Positions 40,001-55,000 of a DNA stretch of 64,000 bases are shown piece after piece. The notes beneath the pieces are model-generated. The model worked only from the letters and a program-made list of their open reading frames with translations, had not been told where the DNA came from and made no database searches. Origin of the DNA: Eledone cirrhosa (taxonomy: Eukaryota; Mollusca; Cephalopoda; Octopoda; Eledonidae); assembly GCA_964016885.1 (NCBI GenBank), contig OZ024745.1, positions 48,211,042 through 48,275,041 of the forward strand, given 5' to 3'. A program made the translations under genes and the position numbers. Positions within the stretch are counted from its first letter, which is position 1, and each line of letters opens with the position of its first letter.

Positions 40001-43000
40001 ACTCATGACACCAACTGCTTTAGTAACCATTCCTGACACCAACTGCTTTAGTAACCACTCCTGACACCAACTGCTTTAGTAACCATTCCTGCACCAACTG
40101 CTTTAGTAACCACTCCTGACACCAACTGCTTTAGTAACCACTCCTGACACCAACTGCTTTAGTAACCACTCATGACACCAACTGCTTTAGTAACCACTCA
40201 TGACACCAACTGCTTTAGTAACCACTCCTGACACCAACTGCTTTAGTAACCACTCATGACACCAACTGCTTTAGTAACCATTCCTGACACCAACTGCTTT
40301 AGTAACCACTCCTGACACCAACTGCTTTAGTAACCACTACTGACACCAACTGCTTTAGTAACCACTCATGACACCAACTGCTTTAGTAACCACTCATGAC
40401 ACCAACTGCTTTAGTAACCACTCATGACACCAACTGCTTTAGTAACCACTCATGACACCAACTGCTTTAGTAACCACTCCTGACACCAACTGCTTTAGTA
40501 ACCATTCCTGCACTAACTGCTTTAGTAACCACTCATGACACCAACTGCTTTAGTAACCATTCCTGCACTAACTGCTTTAGTAACCACTCCTGACACCAAC
40601 TGCTTTAGTAACCATTCCTGCACTAACTGCTTTAGTAACCACTCCTGACACCAACTGCTTTAGTAACCATTCCTGCACCAACTGCTTTAGTAACCATTCC
40701 TGCACCAACTGCTTTAGTAACCACTCATGACACCAACTGCTTTAGTAACCACTCCTGACACCAACTGCTTTAGTAACCACTCATGACACCAACTGCTTTA
40801 GTAACCACTGATGACACCAACTGCTTTAGTAACCACTCATGACACCAACTGCTTTAGTAACCATTCCTGACACCAACTGCTTTAGTAACCACTCATGACA
40901 CCAACTGCTTTAGTAACCACTCATGACACCAACTGCTTTAGTAACCACTCATGACACCAACTGCTTTAGTAACCATTCCTGACACCAACTGCTTTAGTAA
41001 CCACTCCTGACACCAACTGCTTTAGTAACCATTCCTGCACTAACTGCTTTAGTAACCACTCATGACACCAACTGCTTTAGTAACCATTCCTGACACCAAC
41101 TGCTTTAGTAACCACTCATGACACCAACTGCTTTAGTAACCACTCATGACACCAACTGCTTTAGTAACCACTCATGACACCAACTGCTTTAGTAACCATT
41201 CCTGACACCAACTGCTTTAGTAACCACTCCTGACACCAACTGCTTTAGTAACCATTCCTGCACTAACTGCTTTAGTAACCACTCATGACACCAACTGCTT
41301 TAGTAACCATTCCTGACACCAACTGCTTTAGTAACCACTCATGACACCAACTGCTTTAGTAACCACTCATGACACCAACTGCTTTAGTAACCACTCATGA
41401 CACCAACTGCTTTAGTAACCATTCCTGACACCAACTGCTTTAGTAACCATTCCTGACACCAACTGCTTTAGTAACCACTCATGACACCAACTGCTTTAGT
41501 AACCACTACTGACACCAACTGCTTTAGTAACCACTCATGACACCAACTGCTTTAGTAACCATTCCTGCACTAACTGCTTTAGTAACCACTCATGACACCA
41601 ACTGCTTTAGTAACCATTCCTGACACCAACTGCTTTAGTAACCACTCCTGACACCAACTGCTTTAGTAACCATTCCTGCACCAACTGCTTTAGTAACCAC
41701 TCCTGACACCAACTGCTTTAGTAACCACTCCTGACACCAACTGCTTTAGTAACCACTCATGACACCAACTGCTTTAGTAACCACTCATGACACCAACTGC
41801 TTTAGTAACCACTCCTGACACCAACTGCTTTAGTAACCACTCATGACACCAACTGCTTTAGTAACCACTCCTGACACCAACTGCTTTAGTAACCACTCAT
41901 GACACCAACTGCTTTAGTAACCATTCCTGACACCAACTGCTTTAGTAACCACTCATGACACCAACTGCTTTAGTAACCACTCCTGACACCAACTGCTTTA
42001 GTAACCACTACTGACACCAACTGCTTTAGTAACCACTCATGACACCAACTGCTTTAGTAACCACTCATGACACCAACTGCTTTAGTAACCACTCATGACA
42101 CCAACTGCTTTAGTAACCACTCATGACACCAACTGCTTTAGTAACCATTCCTGACACCAACTGCTTTAGTAACCACTCCTGACACCAACTGCTTTAGTAA
42201 CCATTCGTGCACTAACTGCTTTAGTAACCACTCATGACACCAACTGCTTTAGTAACCATTCCTGCACTAACTGCTTTAGTAACCACTCCTGACACCAACT
42301 GCTTTAGTAACCATTCCTGCACTAACTGCTTTAGTAACCACTCCTGACACCAACTGCTTTAGTAACCATTCCTGCACCAACTGCTTTAGTAACCACTCAT
42401 GACACCAACTGCTTTAGTAACCACTCCTGACACCAACTGCTTTAGTAACCACTCATGACACCAACTGCTTTAGTAACCACTCATGACACCAACTGCTTTA
42501 GTAACCACTCATGACACCAACTGCTTTAGTAACCATTCCTGACACCAACTGCTTTAGTAACCACTCCTGACACCAACTGCTTTAGTAACCATTCCTGCAC
42601 TAACTGCTTTAGTAACCACTCATGACACCAACTGCTTTAGTAACCATTCCTGACACCAACTGCTTTAGTAACCACTCATGACACCAACTGCTTTAGTAAC
42701 CACTCATGACACCAACTGCTTTAGTAACCACTCATGACACCAACTGCTTTAGTAACCACTCATGACACCAACTGCTTTAGTAACCATTCCTGACACCAAC
42801 TGCTTTAGTAACCACTCCTGACACCAACTGCTTTAGTAACCATTCCTGCACTAACTGCTTTAGTAACCACTCATGACACCAACTGCTTTAGTAACCATTC
42901 CTGACACCAACTGCTTTAGTAACCATTCCTGCACTAACTGCTTTAGTAACCATTCCTGACACCAACTGCTTTAGTAACCACTCATGACACCAACTGCTTT

Positions 43001-46000
43001 AGTAACCACTCATGACACCAACTGCTTTAGTAACCACTCATGACACCAACTGCTTTAGTAACCATTCCTGACACCAACTGCTTTAGTAACCACTCCTGAC
43101 ACCAACTGCTTTAGTAACCATTCCTGCACTAACTGCTTTAGTAACCACTCATGACACCAACTGCTTTAGTAACCACTCATGACACCAACTGCTTTAGTAA
43201 CCACTCATGACACCAACTGCTTTAGTAACCATTCCTGACACCAACTGCTTTAGTAACCATTCCTGACACCAACTGCTTTAGTAACCATTCCTGACACCAA
43301 CTGCTTTAGTAACCACTCATGACACCAACTGCTTTAGTAACCATTCCTGCACTAACTGCTTTAGTAACCATTCCTGACACCAACTGCTTTAGTAACCACT
43401 CCTGACACCAACTGCTTTAGTAACCACTCATGACACCAACTGCTTTAGTAACCACTCATGACACCAACTGCTTTAGTAACCATTCCTGACACCAACTGCT
43501 TTAGTAACCACTCCTGACACCAACTGCTTTAGTAACCATTCCTGCACCAACTGCTTTAGTAACCATTCCTGACACCAACTGCTTTAGTAACCACTCTTGA
43601 CACCAACTGCTTTAGTAACCACTCTTGACACCAACTGCTTTAGTAACCATTCCTGACACCAACTGCTTTAGTAACCATTCCTGACACCAACTGCTTTAGT
43701 AACCATTCCTGACACCAACTGCTTTAGTAACCACTCCTGACACCAACTGCTTTAGTAACCACTCCTGACACCAACTGCTTTAGTAACCACTCATGACACC
43801 AACTGCTTTAGTAACCATTCCTGCACCAACTGCTTTAGTAACCACTCATGACACCAACTGCTTTAGTAACCACTCCTGACACCAACAGCTTTAGTAACCA
43901 CTCATGACACCAACTGCTTTAGTAACCATTCCTGACACCAACTGCTTTAGTAACCACTCCTGACACCAACTGCTTTAGTAACCATTCCTGCACCAACTGC
44001 TTTAGTAACCACTCCTGACACCAACTGCTTTAGTAACCACTCCTGACACCAACTGCTTTAGTAACCATTCCTGACACCAACTGCTTTAGTAACCATTCCT
44101 GCACTAACTGCTTTAGTAACCATTCCTGACACCAACTGCTTTAGTAACCACTCATGACACCAACTGCTTTAGTAACCACTCATGACACCAACTGCTTTAG
44201 TAACCACTCATGACACCAACTGCTTTAGTAACCATTCCTGACACCAACTGCTTTAGTAACCACTCCTGACACCAACTGCTTTAGTAACCATTCCTGCACT
44301 AACTGCTTTAGTAACCACTCATGACACCAACTGCTTTAGTAACCACTCATGACACCAACTGCTTTAGTAACCACTCATGACACCAACTGCTTTAGTAACC
44401 ATTCCTGACACCAACTGCTTTAGTAACCATTCCTGACACCAACTGCTTTAGTAACCATTCCTGACACCAACTGCTTTAGTAACCACTCATGACACCAACT
44501 GCTTTAGTAACCATTCCTGCACTAACTGCTTTAGTAACCATTCCTGACACCAACTGCTTTAGTAACCACTCCTGACACCAACTGCTTTAGTAACCACTCA
44601 TGACACCAACTGCTTTAGTAACCACTCATGACACCAACTGCTTTAGTAACCATTCCTGACACCAACTGCTTTAGTAACCACTCCTGACACCAACTGCTTT
44701 AGTAACCATTCCTGCACCAACTGCTTTAGTAACCATTCCTGACACCAACTGCTTTAGTAACCACTCTTGACACCAACTGCTTTAGTAACCACTCTTGACA
44801 CCAACTGCTTTAGTAACCATTCCTGACACCAACTGCTTTAGTAACCATTCCTGACACCAACTGCTTTAGTAACCACTCCTGACACCAACTGCTTTAGTAA
44901 CCACTCCTGACACCAACTGCTTTAGTAACCACTCATGACACCAACTGCTTTAGTAACCATTCCTGCACCAACTGCTTTAGTAACCACTCATGACACCAAC
45001 TGCTTTAGTAACCACTCCTGACACCAACAGCTTTAGTAACCACTCATGACACCAACTGCTTTAGTAACCATTCCTGACACCAACTGCTTTAGTAACCACT
45101 CCTGACACCAACTGCTTTAGTAACCATTCCTGCACCAACTGCTTTAGTAACCACTCCTGACACCAACCGCTTTAGTAACCACTCCTGACACCAACTGCTT
45201 TAGTAACCACTCATGACACCAACTGCTTTAGTAACCACTCATGACACCAACTGCTTTAGTAACCACTCCTGACACCAACTGCTTTAGTAACCACTCCTGA
45301 CACCAACTGCTTTAGTAACCACTCATGACACCAACTGCTTTAGTAACCATTCCTGACACCAACTGCTTTAGTAACCACTCTTGACACCAACTGCTTTAGT
45401 AACCACTCATGACACCAACTGCTTTAGTAACCATTCCTGACACCAACTGCTTTAGTAACCACTCATGACACCAACTGCTTTAGTAACCATTCCTGACACA
45501 AACTGCTTTAGTAACCATTCCTGACACCAACTGCTTTAGTAACCACTCCTGACACCAACTGCTTTAGTAACCACTCCTGACACCAACTGCTTTAGTAACC
45601 ACTCATGACACCAACTGCTTTAGTAACCATTCCTGCACCAACTGCTTTAGTAACCACTCATGACACCAACTGCTTTAGTAACCACTCCTGACACCAACTG
45701 CTTTAGTAACCACTCATGACACCAACTGCTTTAGTAACCATTCCTGACACCAACTGCTTTAGTAACCACTCCTGACACCAACTGCTTTAGTAACCATTCC
45801 TGCACCAACTGCTTTAGTAACCACTCCTGACACCAACTGCTTTAGTAACCACTCCTGACACCAACTGCTTTAGTAACCACTCATGACACCAACTGCTTTA
45901 GTAACCACTCATGACACCAACTGCTTTAGTAACCACTCCTGACACCAACTGCTTTAGTAACCACTCATGACACCAACTGCTTTAGTAACCACTCCTGACA

Positions 46001-49000
46001 CCAACTGCTTTAGTAACCACTCATGACACCAACTGCTTTAGTAACCATTCCTGACACCAACTGCTTTAGTAACCACTCCTGACACCAACTGCTTTAGTAA
46101 CCACTACTGACACCAACTGCTTTAGTAACCACTCATGACACCAACTGCTTTAGTAACCACTCATGACACCAACTGCTTTAGTAACCACTCATGACACCAA
46201 CTGCTTTAGTAACCACTCATGACACCAACTGCTTTAGTAACCATTCCTGACACCAACTGCTTTAGTAACCACTCATGACACCAACTGCTTTAGTAACCAC
46301 TCATGACACCAACTGCTTTAGTAACCACTCATGACACCAACTGCTTTAGTAACCATTCCTGACACCAACTGCTTTAGTAACCACTCCTGACACCAACTGC
46401 TTTAGTAACCATTCCTGCACTAACTGCTTTAGTAACCACTCATGACACCAACTGCTTTAGTAACCACTCATGACACCAACTGCTTTAGTAACCACTCATG
46501 ACACCAACTGCTTTAGTAACCATTCCTGACACCAACTGCTTTAGTAACCATTCCTGACACCAACTGCTTTAGTAACCATTCCTGACACCAACTGCTTTAG
46601 TAACCACTCATGACACCAACTGCTTTAGTAACCATTCCTGCACTAACTGCTTTAGTAACCATTCCTGACACCAACTGCTTTAGTAACCACTCCTGACACC
46701 AACTGCTTTAGTAACCACTCATGACACCAACTGCTTTAGTAACCACTCATGACACCAACTGCTTTAGTAACCATTCCTGACACCAACTGCTTTAGTAACC
46801 ACTCCTGACACCAACTGCTTTAGTAACCATTCCTGCACCAACTGCTTTAGTAACCATTCCTGACACCAACTGCTTTAGTAACCACTCTTGACACCAACTG
46901 CTTTAGTAACCACTCTTGACACCAACTGCTTTAGTAACCATTCCTGACACCAACTGCTTTAGTAACCATTCCTGACACCAACTGCTTTAGTAACCATTCC
47001 TGACACCAACTGCTTTAGTAACCACTCCTGACACCAACTGCTTTAGTAACCACTCCTGACACCAACTGCTTTAGTAACCACTCATGACACCAACTGCTTT
47101 AGTAACCATTCCTGCACCAACTGCTTTAGTAACCACTCATGACACCAACTGCTTTAGTAACCACTCCTGACACCAACAGCTTTAGTAACCACTCATGACA
47201 CCAACTGCTTTAGTAACCATTCCTGACACCAACTGCTTTAGTAACCACTCCTGACACCAACTGCTTTAGTAACCATTCCTGCACCAACTGCTTTAGTAAC
47301 CACTCCTGACACCAACTGCTTTAGTAACCACTCCTGACACCAACTGCTTTAGTAACCATTCCTGACACCAACTGCTTTAGTAACCATTCCTGCACTAACT
47401 GCTTTAGTAACCATTCCTGACACCAACTGCTTTAGTAACCACTCATGACACCAACTGCTTTAGTAACCACTCATGACACCAACTGCTTTAGTAACCACTC
47501 ATGACACCAACTGCTTTAGTAACCATTCCTGACACCAACTGCTTTAGTAACCACTCCTGACACCAACTGCTTTAGTAACCATTCCTGCACTAACTGCTTT
47601 AGTAACCACTCATGACACCAACTGCTTTAGTAACCACTCCTGACACCAACTGCTTTAGTAACCACTCATGACACCAACTGCTTTAGTAACCACTCATGAC
47701 ACCAACTGCTTTAGTAACCATTCCTGACACCAACTGCTTTAGTAACCACTCCTGACACCAACTGCTTTAGTAACCATTCCTGCACCAACTGCTTTAGTAA
47801 CCATTCCTGACACCAACTGCTTTAGTAACCACTCTTGACACCAACTGCTTTAGTAACCACTCTTGACACCAACTGCTTTAGTAACCATTCCTGACACCAA
47901 CTGCTTTAGTAACCATTCCTGACACCAACTGCTTTAGTAACCATTCCTGACACCAACTGCTTTAGTAACCACTCCTGACACCAACTGCTTTAGTAACCAC
48001 TCCTGACACCAACTGCTTTAGTAACCACTCATGACACCAACTGCTTTAGTAACCATTCCTGCACCAACTGCTTTAGTAACCACTCATGACACCAACTGCT
48101 TTAGTAACCACTCCTGACACCAACAGCTTTAGTAACCACTCATGACACCAACTGCTTTAGTAACCATTCCTGACACCAACTGCTTTAGTAACCACTCCTG
48201 ACACCAACTGCTTTAGTAACCATTCCTGCACCAACTGCTTTAGTAACCACTCCTGACACCAACTGCTTTAGTAACCACTCCTGACACCAACTGCTTTAGT
48301 AACCACTCATGACACCAACTGCTTTAGTAACCACTCATGACACCAACTGCTTTAGTAACCACTCCTGACACCAACTGCTTTAGTAACCACTCCTGACACC
48401 AACTGCTTTAGTAACCACTCATGACACCAACTGCTTTAGTAACCATTCCTGACACCAACTGCTTTAGTAACCACTCTTGACACCAACTGCTTTAGTAACC
48501 ACTCATGACACCAACTGCTTTAGTAACCATTCCTGACACCAACTGCTTTAGTAACCACTCATGACACCAACTGCTTTAGTAACCATTCCTGACACCAACT
48601 GCTTTAGTAACCATTCCTGACACCAACTGCTTTAGTAACCACTCCTGACACCAACTGCTTTAGTAACCACTCCTGACACCAACTGCTTTAGTAACCACTC
48701 ATGACACCAACTGCTTTAGTAACCATTCCTGCACCAACTGCTTTAGTAACCACTCATGACACCAACTGCTTTAGTAACCACTCCTGACACCAACTGCTTT
48801 AGTAACCACTCATGACACCAACTGCTTTAGTAACCATTCCTGACACCAACTGCTTTAGTAACCACTCCTGACACCAACTGCTTTAGTAACCATTCCTGCA
48901 CCAACTGCTTTAGTAACCACTCCTGACACCAACTGCTTTAGTAACCACTCCTGACACCAACTGCTTTAGTAACCACTCATGACACCAACTGCTTTAGTAA

Positions 49001-52000
49001 CCACTCATGACACCAACTGCTTTAGTAACCACTCCTGACACCAACTGCTTTAGTAACCACTCATGACACCAACTGCTTTAGTAACCACTCCTGACACCAA
49101 CTGCTTTAGTAACCACTCATGACACCAACTGCTTTAGTAACCATTCCTGACACCAACTGCTTTAGTAACCACTCCTGACACCAACTGCTTTAGTAACCAC
49201 TACTGACACCAACTGCTTTAGTAACCACTCATGACACCAACTGCTTTAGTAACCACTCATGACACCAACTGCTTTAGTAACCACTCATGACACCAACTGC
49301 TTTAGTAACCACTCATGACACCAACTGCTTTAGTAACCACTCCTGACACCAACTGCTTTAGTAACCATTCCTGCACTAACTGCTTTAGTAACCACTCATG
49401 ACACCAACTGCTTTAGTAACCATTCCTGCACTAACTGCTTTAGTAACCACTCCTGACACCAACTGCTTTAGTAACCATTCCTGCACTAACTGCTTTAGTA
49501 ACCACTCCTGACACCAACTGCTTTAGTAACCATTCCTGCACCAACTGCTTTAGTAACCATTCCTGCACCAACTGCTTTAGTAACCACTCATGACACCAAC
49601 TGCTTTAGTAACCACTCCTGACACCAACTGCTTTAGTAACCACTCATGACACCAACTGCTTTAGTAACCACTGATGACACCAACTGCTTTAGTAACCACT
49701 CATGACACCAACTGCTTTAGTAACCATTCCTGACACCAACTGCTTTAGTAACCACTCATGACACCAACTGCTTTAGTAACCACTCATGACACCAACTGCT
49801 TTAGTAACCACTCATGACACCAACTGCTTTAGTAACCATTCCTGACACCAACTGCTTTAGTAACCACTCCTGACACCAACTGCTTTAGTAACCATTCCTG
49901 CACTAACTGCTTTAGTAACCACTCATGACACCAACTGCTTTAGTAACCATTCCTGACACCAACTGCTTTAGTAACCACTCATGACACCAACTGCTTTAGT
50001 AACCACTCATGACACCAACTGCTTTAGTAACCACTCATGACACCAACTGCTTTAGTAACCATTCCTGACACCAACTGCTTTAGTAACCACTCCTGACACC
50101 AACTGCTTTAGTAACCATTCCTGCACTAACTGCTTTAGTAACCACTCATGACACCAACTGCTTTAGTAACCATTCCTGACACCAACTGCTTTAGTAACCA
50201 CTCATGACACCAACTGCTTTAGTAACCACTCATGACACCAACTGCTTTAGTAACCACTCATGACACCAACTGCTTTAGTAACCATTCCTGACACCAACTG
50301 CTTTAGTAACCATTCCTGACACCAACTGCTTTAGTAACCACTCATGACACCAACTGCTTTAGTAACCACTACTGACACCAACTGCTTTAGTAACCACTCA
50401 TGACACCAACTGCTTTAGTAACCATTCCTGCACTAACTGCTTTAGTAACCACTCATGACACCAACTGCTTTAGTAACCATTCCTGACACCAACTGCTTTA
50501 GTAACCACTCCTGACACCAACTGCTTTAGTAACCATTCCTGCACCAACTGCTTTAGTAACCACTCCTGACACCAACTGCTTTAGTAACCACTCCTGACAC
50601 CAACTGCTTTAGTAACCACTCATGACACCAACTGCTTTAGTAACCACTCATGACACCAACTGCTTTAGTAACCACTCCTGACACCAACTGCTTTAGTAAC
50701 CACTCATGACACCAACTGCTTTAGTAACCACTCCTGACACCAACTGCTTTAGTAACCACTCATGACACCAACTGCTTTAGTAACCATTCCTGACACCAAC
50801 TGCTTTAGTAACCACTCATGACACCAGCTGCTTTAGTAACCACTCCTGACACCAACTGCTTTAGTAACCACTACTGACACCAACTGCTTTAGTAACCACT
50901 CATGACACCAACTGCTTTAGTAACCACTCATGACACCAACTGCTTTAGTAACCACTCATGACACCAACTGCTTTAGTAACCACTCATGACACCAACTGCT
51001 TTAGTAACCATTCCTGACACCAACTGCTTTAGTAACCACTCCTGACACCAACTGCTTTAGTAACCATTCGTGCACTAACTGCTTTAGTAACCACTCATGA
51101 CACCAACTGCTTTAGTAACCATTCCTGCACTAACTGCTTTAGTAACCACTCCTGACACCAACTGCTTTAGTAACCATTCCTGCACTAACTGCTTTAGTAA
51201 CCACTCCTGACACCAACTGCTTTAGTAACCATTCCTGCACCAACTGCTTTAGTAACCACTCATGACACCAACTGCTTTAGTAACCACTCCTGACACCAAC
51301 TGCTTTAGTAACCACTCATGACACCAACTGCTTTAGTAACCACTCATGACACCAACTGCTTTAGTAACCATTCCTGCACCAACTGCTTTAGTAACCACTC
51401 ATGACACCAACTGCTTTAGTAACCATTCCTGACACCAACTGCTTTAGTAACCACTCCTGACACCAACTGCTTTAGTAACCATTCCTGCACTAACTGCTTT
51501 AGTAACCACTCATGACACCAACTGCTTTAGTAACCATTCCTGACACCAACTGCTTTAGTAACCACTCATGACACCAACTGCTTTAGTAACCACTCATGAC
51601 ACCAACTGCTTTAGTAACCACTCATGACACCAACTGCTTTAGTAACCACTCATGACACCAACTGCTTTAGTAACCATTCCTGACACCAACTGCTTTAGTA
51701 ACCACTCCTGACACCAACTGCTTTAGTAACCATTCCTGCACTAACTGCTTTAGTAACCACTCATGACACCAACTGCTTTAGTAACCATTCCTGACACCAA
51801 CTGCTTTAGTAACCATTCCTGCACTAACTGCTTTAGTAACCATTCCTGACACCAACTGCTTTAGTAACCACTCATGACACCAACTGCTTTAGTAACCACT
51901 CATGACACCAACTGCTTTAGTAACCACTCATGACACCAACTGCTTTAGTAACCATTCCTGACACCAACTGCTTTAGTAACCACTCCTGACACCAACTGCT

Positions 52001-55000
52001 TTAGTAACCATTCCTGCACTAACTGCTTTAGTAACCACTCATGACACCAACTGCTTTAGTAACCACTCATGACACCAACTGCTTTAGTAACCACTCATGA
52101 CACCAACTGCTTTAGTAACCATTCCTGACACCAACTGCTTTAGTAACCATTCCTGACACCAACTGCTTTAGTAACCATTCCTGACACCAACTGCTTTAGT
52201 AACCACTCATGACACCAACTGCTTTAGTAACCATTCCTGCACTAACTGCTTTAGTAACCATTCCTGACACCAACTGCTTTAGTAACCACTCCTGACACCA
52301 ACTGCTTTAGTAACCACTCATGACACCAACTGCTTTAGTAACCACTCATGACACCAACTGCTTTAGTAACCATTCCTGACACCAACTGCTTTAGTAACCA
52401 CTCCTGACACCAACTGCTTTAGTAACCATTCCTGCACTAACTGCTTTAGTAACCACTCATGACACCAACTGCTTTAGTAACCACTCCTGACACCAACTGC
52501 TTTAGTAACCACTCATGACACCAACTGCTTTAGTAACCATTCCTGACACCAACTGCTTTAGTAACCATTCCTGCACTAACTGCTTTAGTAACCACTCATG
52601 ACACCAACTGCTTTAGTAACCACTCATGACACCAACTGCTTTAGTAACCACTCATGACACCAACTGCTTTAGTAACCATTCCTGACACCAACTGCTTTAG
52701 TAACCATTCCTGACACCAACTGCTTTAGTAACCATTCCTGACACCAACTGCTTTAGTAACCACTCATGACACCAACTGCTTTAGTAACCACTCATGACAC
52801 CAACTGCTTTAGTAACCATTCCTGCACTAACTGCTTTAGTAACCATTCCTGACACCAACTGCTTTAGTAACCACTCATGACACCAACTGCTTTAGTAACC
52901 ACTCATGACACCAACTGCTTTAGTAACCACTCATGACACCAACTGCTTTAGTAACCATTCCTGACACCAACTGCTTTAGTAACCACTCCTGACACCAACT
53001 GCTTTAGTAACCATTCCTGCACTAACTGCTTTAGTAACCACTCATGACACCAACTGCTTTAGTAACCACTCCTGACACCAACTGCTTTAGTAACCACTCA
53101 TGACACCAACTGCTTTAGTAACCATTCCTGACACCAACTGCTTTAGTAACCATTCCTGACACCAACTGCTTTAGTAACCATTCCTGACACCAACTGCTTT
53201 AGTAACCACTCATGACACCAACTGCTTTAGTAACCACTCATGACACCAACTGCTTTAGTAACCATTCCTGACACCAACTGCTTTAGTAACCATTCCTGAC
53301 ACCAACTGCTTTAGTAACCACTCATGACACCAACTGCTTTAGTAACCACTCATGACACCAACTGCTTTAGTAACCATTCCTGCACTAACTGCTTTAGTAA
53401 CCACTCCTGACACCAACTGCTTTAGTAACCATTCCTGACACCAACTGCTTTAGTAACCACTCATGACACCAACTGCTTTAGTAACCACTCATGACACCAA
53501 CTGCTTTAGTAACCACTACTGACACCAACTGCTTTAGTAACCACTCCTGACACCAACTGCTTTAGTAACCACTCTTGACACCAACTGCTTTAGTAACCAC
53601 TACTGACACCAACTGCTTTAGTAACCATTCATGACACCAACTGCTTTAGTAACCATTCCTGACACCAACTGCTTTAGTAACCACTCCTGACACCAACTGC
53701 TTTAGTAACCACTCCTGACACCAACTGCTTTAGTAACCACTCCTGACACCAACTGCTTTAGTAACCACTCCTGACACCAACTGCTTTAGTAACCACTCCT
53801 GACACCAACTGCTTTAGTAACCACTCCTGACACCAACTGCTTTAGTAACCACTCCTGACACCAACTGCTTTAGTAACCACTACTGACACCAACTGCTTTA
53901 GTAACCACTCCTGACACCAACTGCTTTAGTAACCACTCCTGACACCAACTGCTTTAGTAACCACTCCTGACACCAACTGCTTTAGTAACCACTCCTGACA
54001 CCAACTGCTTTAGTAACCACTCCTGACACCAACTGCTTTAGTAACCATTCCTGACACCAACTGCTTTAGTAACCACTCCTGACACCAACTGCTTTAGTAA
54101 CCACTCCTGACACCAACTGCTTTAGTAACCACTACTGACACCAACTGCTTTAGTAACCACTCATGACACCAACTGCTTTAGTAACCACTCCTGACACCAA
54201 CTGCTTTAGTAACCACTCCTGACACCAACTGCTTTAGTAACCACTCCTGACACCAACTGCTTTAGTAACCACTCCTGACACCAACTGCTTTAGTAACCAC
54301 TCCTGACACCAACTGCTTTAGTAACCACTCCTGACACCAACTGCTTTAGTAACCACTCCTGACACCAACTGCTTTAGTAACCATTCCTGACACCAACTGC
54401 TTTAGTAACCACTCCTGACACCAACTGCTTTAGTAACCACTCCTGACACCAACTGCTTTAGTAACCACTCCTGACACCAACTGCTTTAGTAACCACTCCT
54501 GACACCAACTGCTTTAGTAACCACTCCTGACACCAACTGCTTTAGTAACCACTCCTGACACCAACTGCTTTAGTAACCACTCCTGACACCAACTGCTTTA
54601 GTAACCACTCCTGACACCAACTGCTTTAGTAACCACTCCTGACACCAACTGCTTTAGTAACCACTCCTGACACCAACTGCTTTAGTAACCACTCCTGACA
54701 CCAACTGCTTTAGTAACCATTCCTGACACCAACTGCTTTAGTAACCACTCCTGACACCAACTGCTTTAGTAACCACTACTGACACCAACTGCTTTAGTAA
54801 CCACTACTGACACCAACTGCTTTAGTAACCACTCATGACACCAACTGCTTTAGTAACCACTCCTGACACCAACTGCTTTAGTAACCACTCCTGACACCAA
54901 CTGCTTTAGTAACCACTCCTGACACCAACTGCTTTAGTAACCATTCCTGACACCAACTGCTTTAGTAACCACTCCTGACACCAACTGCTTTAGTAACCAC

